The position numbers were made by a program, and so were the translations under genes. Below the pieces are notes generated by a model. It was not told the origin of the DNA. It worked only from the letters and a program-made list of their open reading frames with translations, and ran no database searches. A stretch of DNA of 64,000 nucleotides from Nioella ostreopsis (lineage in GTDB: Bacteria > Pseudomonadota > Alphaproteobacteria > Rhodobacterales > Rhodobacteraceae). The stretch lies in contig NZ_RCIQ01000011.1 in assembly GCF_004000255.1 (NCBI RefSeq), forward strand, positions 83,332 through 147,331, read 5' to 3'. Below, one piece after another: positions 42,453 to 51,194 of this stretch (position 1 is its first letter; every line of letters begins with the position of its first letter).

Positions 42453-44233
42453 GCGATATCCTGTCCATCCGGAACCTGCGTGTCGAGGGGCGCCCGCCCG
42501 GCGGGGCCTATGTGCCGATCGTCAAGGATGTGTCGCTCAGCGTCCGCAAGGGCGAGGTGCTGGCGCTGATCGGCGAAAGCGGGTCGGGGAAATCCACTAT
42601 CTCGCTGGCCGCCATGGGCTTCGCGCGCCCCGGCTGCCGCATCGCGGGGGGCGAGGTCTGGCTCAATGGCTACGACATCATGAAACTTTCGCCGCGCGAA
42701 CGCCACGCCCTGCGCGGCGACGCGGTGTCCTACGTGGCGCAATCGGCGGCGGCCAGCTTCAACCCCGCCCTGCGGATCGGCCGGCAGGTGATCGAGGCGC
42801 CGCTCTGGCACGGGGCGGGCGATGCCGCGACCCTGACCGCGCAGGCGACGGAGCTTTACCGCAAGCTCGACCTGCCCAACCCCGAAAGCGTGGGCCACCG
42901 CTTCCCGCACCAGGTGTCGGGTGGGCAGTTGCAGCGGCTGATGGCGGCGATGGCCATGTCCTGCGGCCCCGACCTCCTGATCCTCGACGAGCCCACGACG
43001 GCGCTCGATGTGACGACACAGATCGAGGTGCTGAAGGCCTTCAAGGACATCATCCGCGAACAGGGCACCGCCGCGATCTACGTCACCCATGACCTCGCCG
43101 TGGTGGCGCAGGTCGCCGACCGGATTCTCGTTCTGAAGGACGGCGAGATGGTCGAGGAGGGCACCACCGACGCAATCCTGCACAATCCGCAGCACGACTA
43201 TACCCGCAAGTTGATGGCCGCCGTCCGTCCCGCCCCGCATCTGGTCGACCATGTGGCGGCGCGCGACGCGGATGTGCCGGTGCTGTCGGTGCAGAACGTG
43301 ACGGCGGGCTATGGCACCGTCACGATCCTGTCGGATGTCTCGATGGAGGTGCCCCGTGCCTCGGTCGTGGGGGTGATCGGGGAAAGCGGCTGCGGGAAAA
43401 GCACGCTGGCCCGCGTCGTGGCCGGGCTGACGCCCGCACGCGAAGGACGGATCGAGCTGAACGGCAAACAAGTGGAGGCAGAACTGGACGCCCGCCCGCG
43501 CGAGGCGCTGCGCGATTGCCAGATGGTGTTCCAGATGGCCGACACGGCCTTGAACCCGCGCCAGCGCATCCGCGACATCCTCGGCCGGCCGCTGCAATTC
43601 TACCACGGCATGACCGGCCGCAAGCAGGCCGACCGCGTGGCCGAACTGCTGGACCTGGTGGACCTTCCCGCCAGCTTCGCCAGCCGCTATCCCGCCGAGC
43701 TGTCAGGCGGGCAGAAACAGCGGGTGAATCTTGCCCGCGCGCTGGCCGCCGATCCCCGGATCATCCTGTGCGACGAGGTGACCTCGGCGCTCGATACCGT
43801 GGTGGCCGCCGGGGTGATCGAACTGCTGAAATCGCTGCGCGACAGGCTCGGCGTGGCCTACATGTTCATCAGCCACGACCTGTCGACCGTCGCCTCCTTC
43901 GCCGATGAGGTGGTTGTGCTCTACGCGGGCCGGGTGGTGGAAAAAGGCCCGTCGAAGGCCGTGTTCCAGGCCCCGTGGCACCCCTACACGCACCTGCTGC
44001 TGGCCTCGGTCCCCGAGATGCGGCAGGGCTGGCTGGAGGGCGTCGCGGATACCGCCGAGGCCCGGGCCGCCAGCACCGGAAGCGTCCAGATCGGCGCAAA
44101 GGGCTGCCCCTTCGCCAATCGCTGCGCCAAGGTCATCACCGGCACCTGCGAAACCGTCGCCCCGCCCGTTCGCGACTTGCCGGGCGGGCTGACCATTGCC
44201 TGTCACCTACCGCCGGAGGCGCTGCCTGCCTGA
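42449..44233 (+). CDS. Opp/Dpp-type ABC ATPase, two fused ATP-binding domains
   Basis: The product has 594 residues and joins the DppD and DppF roles. Domain 1: GESGSGKSTISLA, VSGGQLQRLMAAMA (signature with L for Q), LLILDEPTTALD. Domain 2: GESGCGKSTLARV, LSGGQKQRVNLARA and a Walker B with IILCDEVTSALD. Each half ends with an oligopeptide-transporter type tail; the last has CPFANRC, then C and C for a likely iron-sulfur site. It overlaps the hydrolase gene on the other strand by 31 bases. Confidence 0.92.
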   Translation: MSDILSIRNLRVEGRPPGGAYVPIVKDVSLSVRKGEVLALIGESGSGKSTISLAAMGFARPGCRIAGGEVWLNGYDIMKLSPRERHALRGDAVSYVAQSAAASFNPALRIGRQVIEAPLWHGAGDAATLTAQATELYRKLDLPNPESVGHRFPHQVSGGQLQRLMAAMAMSCGPDLLILDEPTTALDVTTQIEVLKAFKDIIREQGTAAIYVTHDLAVVAQVADRILVLKDGEMVEEGTTDAILHNPQHDYTRKLMAAVRPAPHLVDHVAARDADVPVLSVQNVTAGYGTVTILSDVSMEVPRASVVGVIGESGCGKSTLARVVAGLTPAREGRIELNGKQVEAELDARPREALRDCQMVFQMADTALNPRQRIRDILGRPLQFYHGMTGRKQADRVAELLDLVDLPASFASRYPAELSGGQKQRVNLARALAADPRIILCDEVTSALDTVVAAGVIELLKSLRDRLGVAYMFISHDLSTVASFADEVVVLYAGRVVEKGPSKAVFQAPWHPYTHLLLASVPEMRQGWLEGVADTAEARAASTGSVQIGAKGCPFANRCAKVITGTCETVAPPVRDLPGGLTIACHLPPEALPA

Positions 44234-45162
44234 TCCGCGGGCCATTGCCCCGCGCCCAGCGCGGCGATGGCGGTGACGATCCGGGTGAAACTGTCGCGCG
44301 CCCGTCCGACCGAGTGGCGCGCGCGCAAGTAGCCATGCACCAGCCCCGGCTCGCAGACCAGTTCGGCCCGCCCGCCTGCCGCCGCAATCGCCTCGACATA
44401 ATGGCGCCCGTCATCGGCCAGCGGATCGCATTCGGCCGTCACGACGAAGCTGGGCGGCAGACCCGCGAAACCCCCGGCCCGCATCGGGCTGCATCTTGGA
44501 TCGTTCAGTTTCGCCATATCGCCGCCGACGCGGATCCCGCGATAGAAGCGGCAATCCGCGCGCGTCAGCATCGGCGCCTCGGCATGGGTCCGCATGCTGT
44601 CGGTATCGAGGTCGAGCCCGAGCCCCGGATAGATCAGCACCTGCCCGGCGGGCTGCCGGTCCTCGCCCCGCAACGCCTCGCACAACCCGGCGCAAAGCGC
44701 GCCCCCGGCACTGTCGCCCGCCAGCACGACCGGCCCCTCCCCGCGCGAAACCATGTCTCGCCAGGCGGTGACGGCATCCTCTATATCCGCGGGAAACACA
44801 TGCTCGGGCGCAAGCCGGTAATCCACCGCCGTCACGTCGAACCCGGTGCGCGCGCAGATCTCGGCGCAGACATCGTCATGGCTGTCGAGCCCGCCCACCA
44901 CGAAGCCGCCGCCGTGGAAATAGAGAACCCGCGCTGCGCCGCCGCCGGTGCTGTAGTCGCGCAGGGGCAGCGCGCCGATCATCCGGTCGCTGACGCGCAC
45001 CCCCTCGGGGCGGCCCGCGTGAAAGGCCGCGCACATGCGGTCATAGACAAGGCGCTGCTCGGCGATGGTCAGATCCACCGCATCGGGCGGATAGAAACTG
45101 CCCGTGCGCTCGATGAAGGCCCAGGTTTCAGTGTCGATGAGGGTGGCATAATCGGGGGGCAT
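44203..45162 (-). CDS. Alpha/beta hydrolase, hormone-sensitive-lipase family
   Basis: The product has 319 residues. The oxyanion motif HGGGFVVGG is near residue 86 and the nucleophile motif GDSAGGAL near residue 155. A later Asp in VTAECDPLADDG and His in GLVHGY complete the triad. HSL-family enzymes cleave short-chain carboxyl esters. I chose ATG 45162 with GAGGA 6-10 bases upstream; GTG at 45174 overlaps the stop of the upstream gene by 4 bases and would add 4 residues. It is the second gene of a pair with the serine hydrolase. Confidence 0.88.
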   Translation of the reverse strand: MPPDYATLIDTETWAFIERTGSFYPPDAVDLTIAEQRLVYDRMCAAFHAGRPEGVRVSDRMIGALPLRDYSTGGGAARVLYFHGGGFVVGGLDSHDDVCAEICARTGFDVTAVDYRLAPEHVFPADIEDAVTAWRDMVSRGEGPVVLAGDSAGGALCAGLCEALRGEDRQPAGQVLIYPGLGLDLDTDSMRTHAEAPMLTRADCRFYRGIRVGGDMAKLNDPRCSPMRAGGFAGLPPSFVVTAECDPLADDGRHYVEAIAAAGGRAELVCEPGLVHGYLRARHSVGRARDSFTRIVTAIAALGAGQWPADQAGSASGGR

Positions 45163-45170
45163 TTGGGTCC

Positions 45171-46367
45171 TCACACAAGGGCCTGATAGGTCAGAACGCG
45201 CAGCTGACGGCGCAGGGTCAGGGCGCTCGACGGCACAAGCTGGGTCATCAGGATAACGGTCATGTCTTCGACCGGATCGACCCAGAACGCCGTGGAGGCC
45301 ATGCCGCCCCAGGCGAATTCGCCGGGCGAGCCGACGATCTTCGCCTTGGCCGGGTCCAGCATGACGGAGAGACCCAGGCCGAAGCCGATGCCGTGGAAAG
45401 TGGTTTCGCTGAACTGTTCCTGCCCGCGGCTGGCAAGGTCGCCGCCCATGTGGTTGGCGACCATCAGATCGAAGGTCTTGCGGCCCAGAAGCCGCCCGCC
45501 ATCATGGCAGCCTCGCCGCAGCAGCATGGTGGCGAAGCGCTGGAAATCGTCCATGGTCGACACAAGCCCCCCACCCCCGCTTTCCAGCGTCACCGGGGCA
45601 AGGCAGCGGTCCTGTTTCGCGGATCGGCGGAACCCGCCCGGCTGGTGATCGTAGAGCGTCGCCAGCCGGTGCGCCTTGTCGGCGGGCACGGCGAAGCCGG
45701 TGTCCACCATGCCGAGCGGCGCGAAGATACGCGTGGCCAGAACCTCGCCCAGGGTCTGGCCGGTGAGCACCTCGACAAGGCGGCCCAGCACATCGGTCGA
45801 TAGGCCATAGAACCACCGCTGCCCCGGCTGGAAGGCCAGTGGGAACCGGGCGAGGGCCTCAACCGCCTCGGCCATGGTTGTGAAGCGGCCATCGAAATCG
45901 AGCCCCGCACCGGTCAGCGCCCGTTCCAGCGCATTGCCCTCGCGATCACCGTAGACGATGCCCGACTGATGCGTCATCAGATCGTGGATCGTGACCGGGC
46001 GCTGCGGCGGCTCGGTGTCGTCCAGGGCGTGACCCTCGCCCTTCCAGACGCGGATATCGCGGAACTCCGGCAAGAAATCCGCCAATGGCTGATCGAGCTG
46101 GAACGCCCCTTCCTCGTAAAGCATGAGCGCCGCGAGCGTCGTCATCGGCTTGGTCATCGAGTAGATGCGCCACAGCGTATCGGGCTGAACGGGGTGCCCG
46201 GTCTCGGCGTCCGCATGGCCCGCGCGGGCACAAAAGGCCACCTCGCCCCGCCGCGTTACCTGCACCGCCAGCCCTGCAAGGCGGCCCTCATCCACATGGG
46301 CCTGCATCCAGCCCGCGATACGGGCCAGCCGGTCTGGATCGAAGCCGAGATCTGTTGCGGATGTCAC
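45171..46367 (-). CDS. Serine hydrolase, class C beta-lactamase/esterase family
   Basis: The product has 398 residues from GTG 46367 (GAGAGG just upstream; an ATG at 46400 would add 11). The nucleophile motif SMTK is near residue 70 and the Tyr motif lies in FYGLSTDVLGRL near residue 185. There is no signal peptide, so a cytosolic esterase or amidase (EstB type) is more likely than a true beta-lactamase. It precedes the HSL-type hydrolase on the same strand and probably shares its message. Confidence 0.87.
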   Translation of the reverse strand: MTSATDLGFDPDRLARIAGWMQAHVDEGRLAGLAVQVTRRGEVAFCARAGHADAETGHPVQPDTLWRIYSMTKPMTTLAALMLYEEGAFQLDQPLADFLPEFRDIRVWKGEGHALDDTEPPQRPVTIHDLMTHQSGIVYGDREGNALERALTGAGLDFDGRFTTMAEAVEALARFPLAFQPGQRWFYGLSTDVLGRLVEVLTGQTLGEVLATRIFAPLGMVDTGFAVPADKAHRLATLYDHQPGGFRRSAKQDRCLAPVTLESGGGGLVSTMDDFQRFATMLLRRGCHDGGRLLGRKTFDLMVANHMGGDLASRGQEQFSETTFHGIGFGLGLSVMLDPAKAKIVGSPGEFAWGGMASTAFWVDPVEDMTVILMTQLVPSSALTLRRQLRVLTYQALV

Positions 46368-46448
46368 GTTTGCGCCTCTCTTGCCGGTGGCTCTTCGCAT
46401 CCAGTCTGACGCTGGCCGGTTGCCACTATCAAGCGATGAATTTGCAAC

Positions 46449-46482
46449 CTATAACCCTACTGCAGTTATGCAACGGTTATAG
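46449..46482. promoter_or_regulatory. Candidate operator before the locus LysR gene
   Basis: CTATAACC at 46449-46456 and GGTTATAG at 46475-46482 are perfect 8-base arms with 18 bases between them. A third half-site, GTTAT, is at 46465-46469. The element ends 12 bases before the LysR ATG and lies 82 bases upstream of the divergent serine hydrolase start. Confidence 0.55.
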
Positions 46483-46494
46483 TGGCCACGCCCA

Positions 46495-47424
46495 ATGTCC
46501 GAACGGAAAATTCCCCATCTGACCTGGCTTCGGGCCTTCGAGGCTTCCGCCCGGCACCTGAGTTTCACCAATGCCGCGGAAGAGCTGAACCTGACGCAGG
46601 CCGCGGTCAGCAAACAGGTGAAGCTGTTGGAGCAATACCTGCGCGAGCCGCTCTTCGAGCGCAAACCGCGCAGTCTTGTCCTGACCAAGGTCGGCGCGGC
46701 CTATCTGCCCAAGGTGCGCGACAGCTTCGACCGGCTGGCGGCGGGCACGCAGGAAGTCTTCGGCAACCGCCGGTCCGAGGTGCTGACCGTGCGCGCGCCG
46801 GTGGGCTATTCGGTGAACTGGATCGCGCCCCGCCTGCAAGGATTCTTCGACTATAAACCGGGCATCCAGGTGCGGATCGTCTCCAGCGTCTGGGGCGACC
46901 AGTTCGACGCGGAACGCTTCGATCTCGATATCCGTTACGGCAGCGGGCGCTGGTCGGGCTTCCGTTCAGATCGGCTGACATGGGAGGTGATCACTCCGGT
47001 TTGCGCGCCGGAGCTTTTGCATGGCCCGCAGCCGCTGCACCAACCCGACGATCTGGCCCAGCACCGGCTGGTGCATGTGATGGGCTACGAGGAAGGCTGG
47101 TCGGACTGGCTGCGCGCCGCCGGGGCACGCAAGGTCGATCCCGGTCAGGGGCTGCAGGTCGACACTTCGCTGCTGGCCTTCGAATTCGCCGCGCGCGGCG
47201 GTGGCGTGGCACTGGCGCGCTCCTCGATGCTGGAACCGGAACTGGAACGCGGGCGGCTGGTCCGCCCCTTCACGCAGGAGGTGCCTCTGTCCGAGGCCTT
47301 CCACCTGCTGACGCCGCAGCATGGCGGCACGCATCCGGACGCGGCCCTGTTCCGCGACTGGCTGCTGGACACCGCCCGGACTGACGTCTGGAACAAGCGC
47401 AACCGCGAGGCTCAGCGCGCCTGA
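46495..47424 (+). CDS. LysR family transcriptional regulator (GcvA-like)
   Basis: The product has 309 residues. The helix-turn-helix is at residues about 10-65 (FEASARHLSFTNAAEELNL, QAAVSKQVKLLEQYL). The segment PRSLVLTKVGAAYLPKVRDSFDRL and the effector domain resemble the GcvA/AmpR branch. It is divergent from the two hydrolase genes and overlaps the SDR gene by 13 bases in convergent orientation. The palindromes at 38809, 40537 and 46449 make it the likely regulator of the whole 35.9-48.2 kb locus. Confidence 0.9.
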   Translation: MSERKIPHLTWLRAFEASARHLSFTNAAEELNLTQAAVSKQVKLLEQYLREPLFERKPRSLVLTKVGAAYLPKVRDSFDRLAAGTQEVFGNRRSEVLTVRAPVGYSVNWIAPRLQGFFDYKPGIQVRIVSSVWGDQFDAERFDLDIRYGSGRWSGFRSDRLTWEVITPVCAPELLHGPQPLHQPDDLAQHRLVHVMGYEEGWSDWLRAAGARKVDPGQGLQVDTSLLAFEFAARGGGVALARSSMLEPELERGRLVRPFTQEVPLSEAFHLLTPQHGGTHPDAALFRDWLLDTARTDVWNKRNREAQRA

Positions 47425-48176
47425 AGCCGCACGCCTGCGTCAAGCCGGATCACCTCGCCGTTCAGCATCGGGTTGGCCGCGATGTCGACCACTAGCCGCC
47501 CGAACTCCGCCGGATCGCCAAAGCGGTTGGGGAACATGCGCCCGTCAAGGAGGCGGTCGATCACCTCCTCTGGCAGGAAATCGGCAATCGGCGTGCGGAA
47601 GAGCCCCGGCGCGATGGTCATCACCCGAACGCCGCCGGGCATGAATTCCCGCGCCGCCTGCACCGTCAGGCTGACGATCGCCCCCTTGGAAGCGACATAG
47701 GCCCCCTGTCCGATCTGACCTTCATAGGCGGTGATCGAGGCGGTGTTGATCACGATCCCCCGCTCGCCATCACCGTTCAAAGGCTCCGCCGCCATCATCC
47801 GCGCGGCGCATTTCGTCATCACGCTGACGGTGCCCAGAAGGTTCACGTCGATGACGCGGGCGAAGGCCGCCATGTCTACCGGGCCATCGCGATTGACCAG
47901 CCGCATGCCGCCGGGAATGCCCGCGCAGTTCACAGCGATGCGGATCGTCCCGTTCACGGCTTCGGCCCCGTCAAGTGCGGCCGAGACCGCCGCCGCGTCG
48001 GTCACGTCGCAGGCGATGCCGTGGCAGCCGATCTCTGCCGCCGCGGCGGCGACCCGTTCAGGGTCGAGGTCGAGCACCGTCACCCGCGCCCCGCCCGCCG
48101 CAAGCGCCCGCGCCGCCGCATGGCCAAGGCCCGAGGCGCCCCCGGTGACGATGGCCGACAGTCCCGTGATATCCAT
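47412..48176 (-). CDS. SDR family dehydrogenase (3-hydroxyacyl-CoA type)
   Basis: The product has 254 residues. Rossmann motif VTGGASGLGHAAA is at residues 10-22, NCAGI near residue 90, and the catalytic S and YxxxK in NTASITAYEGQIGQGAYVASKGA. The overall form resembles HSD17B10/FadB2-type 3-hydroxyacyl-CoA dehydrogenases. The ATG at 48176 has GGGAGGAG upstream. It could oxidise the hydroxyacyl-CoA formed after the locus ligase, but no acyl-CoA dehydrogenase or hydratase gene is in view. Confidence 0.87.
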   Translation of the reverse strand: MDITGLSAIVTGGASGLGHAAARALAAGGARVTVLDLDPERVAAAAAEIGCHGIACDVTDAAAVSAALDGAEAVNGTIRIAVNCAGIPGGMRLVNRDGPVDMAAFARVIDVNLLGTVSVMTKCAARMMAAEPLNGDGERGIVINTASITAYEGQIGQGAYVASKGAIVSLTVQAAREFMPGGVRVMTIAPGLFRTPIADFLPEEVIDRLLDGRMFPNRFGDPAEFGRLVVDIAANPMLNGEVIRLDAGVRLQAR

Positions 48177-48422
48177 GTGCTCCTCCCGATGCACTCCGGT
48201 GTCGTGATGGTCTTCGGATAGGGGCGGACGCGCAATGATGCACATGATCAATTTGCACCCTCAGCCCGACCATTGCCGAATTGGGGATAGTGCCCCACCG
48301 AATGCGTCCCAGTCTTCCTGCCGAGACGCTCTGCGTCCGCGTCCCCCAAGTCATGGGTACAAAGGGGCTTTGCGCGGGCCGCCCTCAAATCGGTGCCAAA
48401 GGCGGCGAAACCGGAGTCTGTA

Positions 48423-48466
48423 TGCACGGGGGGTGCACAGGGGGTGTACGGGGGGTGCACGCATGG
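48423..48466. repeat. Second tandem array of 11-bp repeats, TGYACGGGGGG
   Basis: Four 11-base units follow each other: 48423-48433, 48434-48444 (A for G at position 6), 48445-48455, and 48456-48466 (last five bases diverged). The array sits 62 bases before the TPP aptamer. The remainder of the gap 48177-48422 holds nothing I recognise. Confidence 0.88.
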
Positions 48467-48527
48467 CGACGAGGTAATTTTGCAGACGCCCCTTGCCCCG
48501 GCGCGGCCTCTACGCTACCTCCAATCC

Positions 48528-48611
48528 TACCTCGGGGTGGCCCAAAAGGCCTGAGATGCATCACGCGAACCCGTTGAACCTGAACCGGTTAGGACCGGCG
48601 GAGGGAAGGTA
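48528..48611 (+). ncRNA. TPP riboswitch (THI element)
   Basis: The aptamer core is clear: GGGGTGGCCC, then CTGAGA at 48551-48556, CCCGTTGAACCTGA, GGTTAGGACC and CGGAGGGAA. The closing P1 stem forms from UACCU (48528-48532) and AGGUA (48607-48611). It precedes thiBPQ and should lower their expression when thiamine pyrophosphate is high. The fold follows from sequence; switching was not tested. Confidence 0.95.
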
Positions 48612-48630
48612 TGCGGGCAGGTCCCGCCAC

Positions 48631-48659
48631 TTCTCCACCGCCCGTCGCGAAATGGAGAA
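48631..48659 (+). promoter_or_regulatory. Hairpin that covers the thiB ribosome binding site
   Basis: TTCTCCA at 48631-48637 pairs perfectly with TGGAGAA at 48653-48659, and the latter contains the thiB Shine-Dalgarno sequence. No U-run follows. It is a good candidate for a translational expression platform of the TPP riboswitch. Confidence 0.6.
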
Positions 48660-48666
48660 ATTGGAT

Positions 48667-49653
48667 ATGAAAACCCCCATCATCGCCTCGGGATTTGCCC
48701 TTCTTGCCAGCACGGCAATGGCGCAAGATTCCGTATTGATTGTATATACTTACGACAGTTTCGTGTCCGACTGGGGCCCCGGCCCGCAGATCGAAGCCGC
48801 TTTTGAGGAAACCTGCGAGTGCGATCTGCAATTCGTCGGTGCAGGCGACGGCGCGGCGCTCTTGGCGCGGCTGTTCCTCGAAGGCGCCCAGACCGGTGCC
48901 GATGTGGTGCTCGGTCTCGATACGAACCTCATCGCCTCGGCTCGCGCGATGGATCTGATCGCCCCGCATGGCATCGACGCCGAGAACCTCACCATGCCCA
49001 TATCTTGGGACGATCCGCAGTTCCTCCCCTATGACTGGGGGTATTTCGCATTTGTCCACGGCACCGATCTGGAAAATCCACCGTCGAATTTCCGCGAACT
49101 GGCCGATAGCGATCTGCGCATCGTGATCCAGGATCCCCGCTCCTCCACCCCCGGTCTTGGCCTCTTGATGTGGGTGAAGGCCGCCTATGGCGATGAGGCC
49201 GCCAGCATCTGGGAAGGGCTGGCCGACAACATCGTGACCGTCACTCCGGGTTGGTCCGAGGCCTATGGGCTGTATCTCGAAGGCGAGGCGGATATGGTCC
49301 TTTCCTACACCACCTCGCCCGCCTATCACCTGATCGCGGAAGAGGATGACAGCCACACCGTCGCGGCGTTCGAGGAAGGCCACTACATCCAGGTTGAGGT
49401 TGCCGGAATCGTCAACATTTCCAACGAGATGGACCTTGCCCGACAGTTCATGGATTTCATGCTGACCCCTGCCTTCCAGGAGGTCATCCCAACAACAAAC
49501 TGGATGTATCCGGCGGCGTTGCCGGCAGAGGATCTGCCCGCCGGTTTCGAAACGCTCGTGGTTCCCGAGATCCCGCTTCTTCTGGGCGTAGACGAGGCGC
49601 AGGCGCTTCGACAGCAGGCACTGGAAGAATGGCAAGCCGCGCTCAGCCAGTAA
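48667..49653 (+). CDS. thiB: Thiamine/TPP ABC importer binding protein
   Basis: The product has 328 residues with a signal peptide (MKTPIIASGFALLASTAMA). ThiB marks are VLIVYTYDSFVSDWGPGPQI at the mature start, FVGAGDGAALLARL and the late PTTNWMYPAAL. It binds thiamine or its phosphates in the periplasm. The start at 48667 has GGAGAAA 7 bases upstream; ATG 48652 lacks a binding site. It overlaps thiP by 25 bases and is under the TPP riboswitch. Confidence 0.95.
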   Translation: MKTPIIASGFALLASTAMAQDSVLIVYTYDSFVSDWGPGPQIEAAFEETCECDLQFVGAGDGAALLARLFLEGAQTGADVVLGLDTNLIASARAMDLIAPHGIDAENLTMPISWDDPQFLPYDWGYFAFVHGTDLENPPSNFRELADSDLRIVIQDPRSSTPGLGLLMWVKAAYGDEAASIWEGLADNIVTVTPGWSEAYGLYLEGEADMVLSYTTSPAYHLIAEEDDSHTVAAFEEGHYIQVEVAGIVNISNEMDLARQFMDFMLTPAFQEVIPTTNWMYPAALPAEDLPAGFETLVVPEIPLLLGVDEAQALRQQALEEWQAALSQ

Positions 49654-51194
49654 GCGCGGTGCAGAGGGCGGGCGCGGCGATTGCCGCGCTTGTCCTTCTG
49701 GCCGTGCTGGGACCGCTTGCGGCGGTCCTGTGGAGGGCGGAGTCCCTCACGGGCCTTGGCCCTGCCGACATCGCCGCCATCCGCTTCACGATCTGGCAGG
49801 CCTTCCTGTCGGCCGTCTTCAGCATCGTTCTGGCGATCCCCGTCGCGCGCGCCCTTGCACGGCGCAGCTTTCCGGGCCGGGCGGCGCTGATCGCGCTTAT
49901 GGGCGCGCCCTTCATTCTACCGGTGATCGTGGCCGTTCTTGGGTTGATCACCATCTTCGGCAGGCGCGGTGTGCTGAACGAAGGGCTGGCGGCGCTCGGT
50001 CTTCCCGGCCTTGAAATCTACGGGCTGCACGGCGTCGTTCTGGCCCATGTCTTCTTCAACCTGCCACTGGCGGTGCGTCTGTTCCTGCAAGGCTGGCTGG
50101 CCATTCCGGCGGAACGGTTCCGATTGGCCGCGACGCTTGGCTTCACCCCCCGCGACATCGCCCGCCACATGGAGTGGCCGATGTTGCGGCAGGTCGCGCC
50201 GGGGGCGTTTCTGGTGATCTTCCTGATCTGCACCACCTCTTTCGCGGTGGCCCTGATCCTTGGTGGCGGACCACGCGCCACGACAGTGGAACTCGCCATC
50301 TATCAGGCCTTCCGCTACGAGTTCGACCTTGGCCGCGCGGCAATGCTGGGGCTGGTGCAGGTGGGGATTTGCGTGGTGGCGGGGCTTCTGGTGCTGCGGG
50401 TGGCGGTGCCTGCGGCCATGGGCACGGGGCTGGATCGTCCGCTGGAACGGTTCGATCGGCAAAGCGGGGTGCAACGGGCGGGCGACTGGCTCGCCATCGC
50501 GTTGGCAGCGCTCTTTCTGATTCTGCCCTTGCTGGCCGTGCTGCTACGAGGGATCGGAGGAGTCGCCAGCTTGCCGGGTTCTGTCTGGGCGGCGGCGGAA
50601 CGCTCGGTCCTGCTGTCACTGGCCACAGCTGCGCTTGCGGTGGTGCTGGCCCTGCCCATGGCGATGCTGATCGCGCGAGGCCGGGCGCGGGGATTGCTGG
50701 AAACCATCGGGGCGCTGTCGATTGCCGTGTCGCCTCTGGTGATCGGAACGGGGCTTTTCCTGATCCTGCGGCCTTATGTGAACCCGGCCAGTTCCGCCCT
50801 GCCCGTCACCGGGTTGGTCAACGCGTTGGCAGCGTTGCCCTTCCTGTTGCGCGCCCTGGTGCCTGCCATTGAGGCGGCGGAAGCGGGATATGGTCCCTTG
50901 GCGGACTCGCTCGGGATGACCGGAAGGCAGCGCCTGCGTCATGTGGTGTTGCCGCGCATCCGCAGACCGCTCGGGTTCGGGGCCGGGCTGGCAGCGGCGA
51001 TGTCGATGGGGGATCTCGGGGTCATCACGCTGTTTGCAGCGCCGCAATCCGGTACACTGCCCTTGGAGATGTTTCGCCTGATGGGGGCCTACCGCACAGA
51101 TGACGCAGAAGCCGCAGCGCTGGTGCTGCTTGTGCTCAGCCTGCTGCTCTTCTGGATCTTTGACCGCGGGGGGCGGGTGAATGCTGCGACTTGA
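49629..51194 (+). CDS. thiP: Thiamine/TPP ABC importer permease
   Basis: The product has 521 residues and about twelve membrane spans, in two homologous permease halves as usual for ThiP. EAA loops are FRLAATLGFTPRDIARHMEWP (first half, read in two parts) and ADSLGMTGRQRLRHVVLPRI in the second. It starts within the 3' end of thiB and overlaps thiQ by 14 bases, so the three proteins are made together. Confidence 0.95.
   Translation: MASRAQPVSAVQRAGAAIAALVLLAVLGPLAAVLWRAESLTGLGPADIAAIRFTIWQAFLSAVFSIVLAIPVARALARRSFPGRAALIALMGAPFILPVIVAVLGLITIFGRRGVLNEGLAALGLPGLEIYGLHGVVLAHVFFNLPLAVRLFLQGWLAIPAERFRLAATLGFTPRDIARHMEWPMLRQVAPGAFLVIFLICTTSFAVALILGGGPRATTVELAIYQAFRYEFDLGRAAMLGLVQVGICVVAGLLVLRVAVPAAMGTGLDRPLERFDRQSGVQRAGDWLAIALAALFLILPLLAVLLRGIGGVASLPGSVWAAAERSVLLSLATAALAVVLALPMAMLIARGRARGLLETIGALSIAVSPLVIGTGLFLILRPYVNPASSALPVTGLVNALAALPFLLRALVPAIEAAEAGYGPLADSLGMTGRQRLRHVVLPRIRRPLGFGAGLAAAMSMGDLGVITLFAAPQSGTLPLEMFRLMGAYRTDDAEAAALVLLVLSLLLFWIFDRGGRVNAAT

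Noticed and set aside
45171..46367. Antibiotic-resistance beta-lactamase
   Set aside because: The SMTK motif is shared by many esterases of this fold, and there is no signal peptide for periplasmic action.
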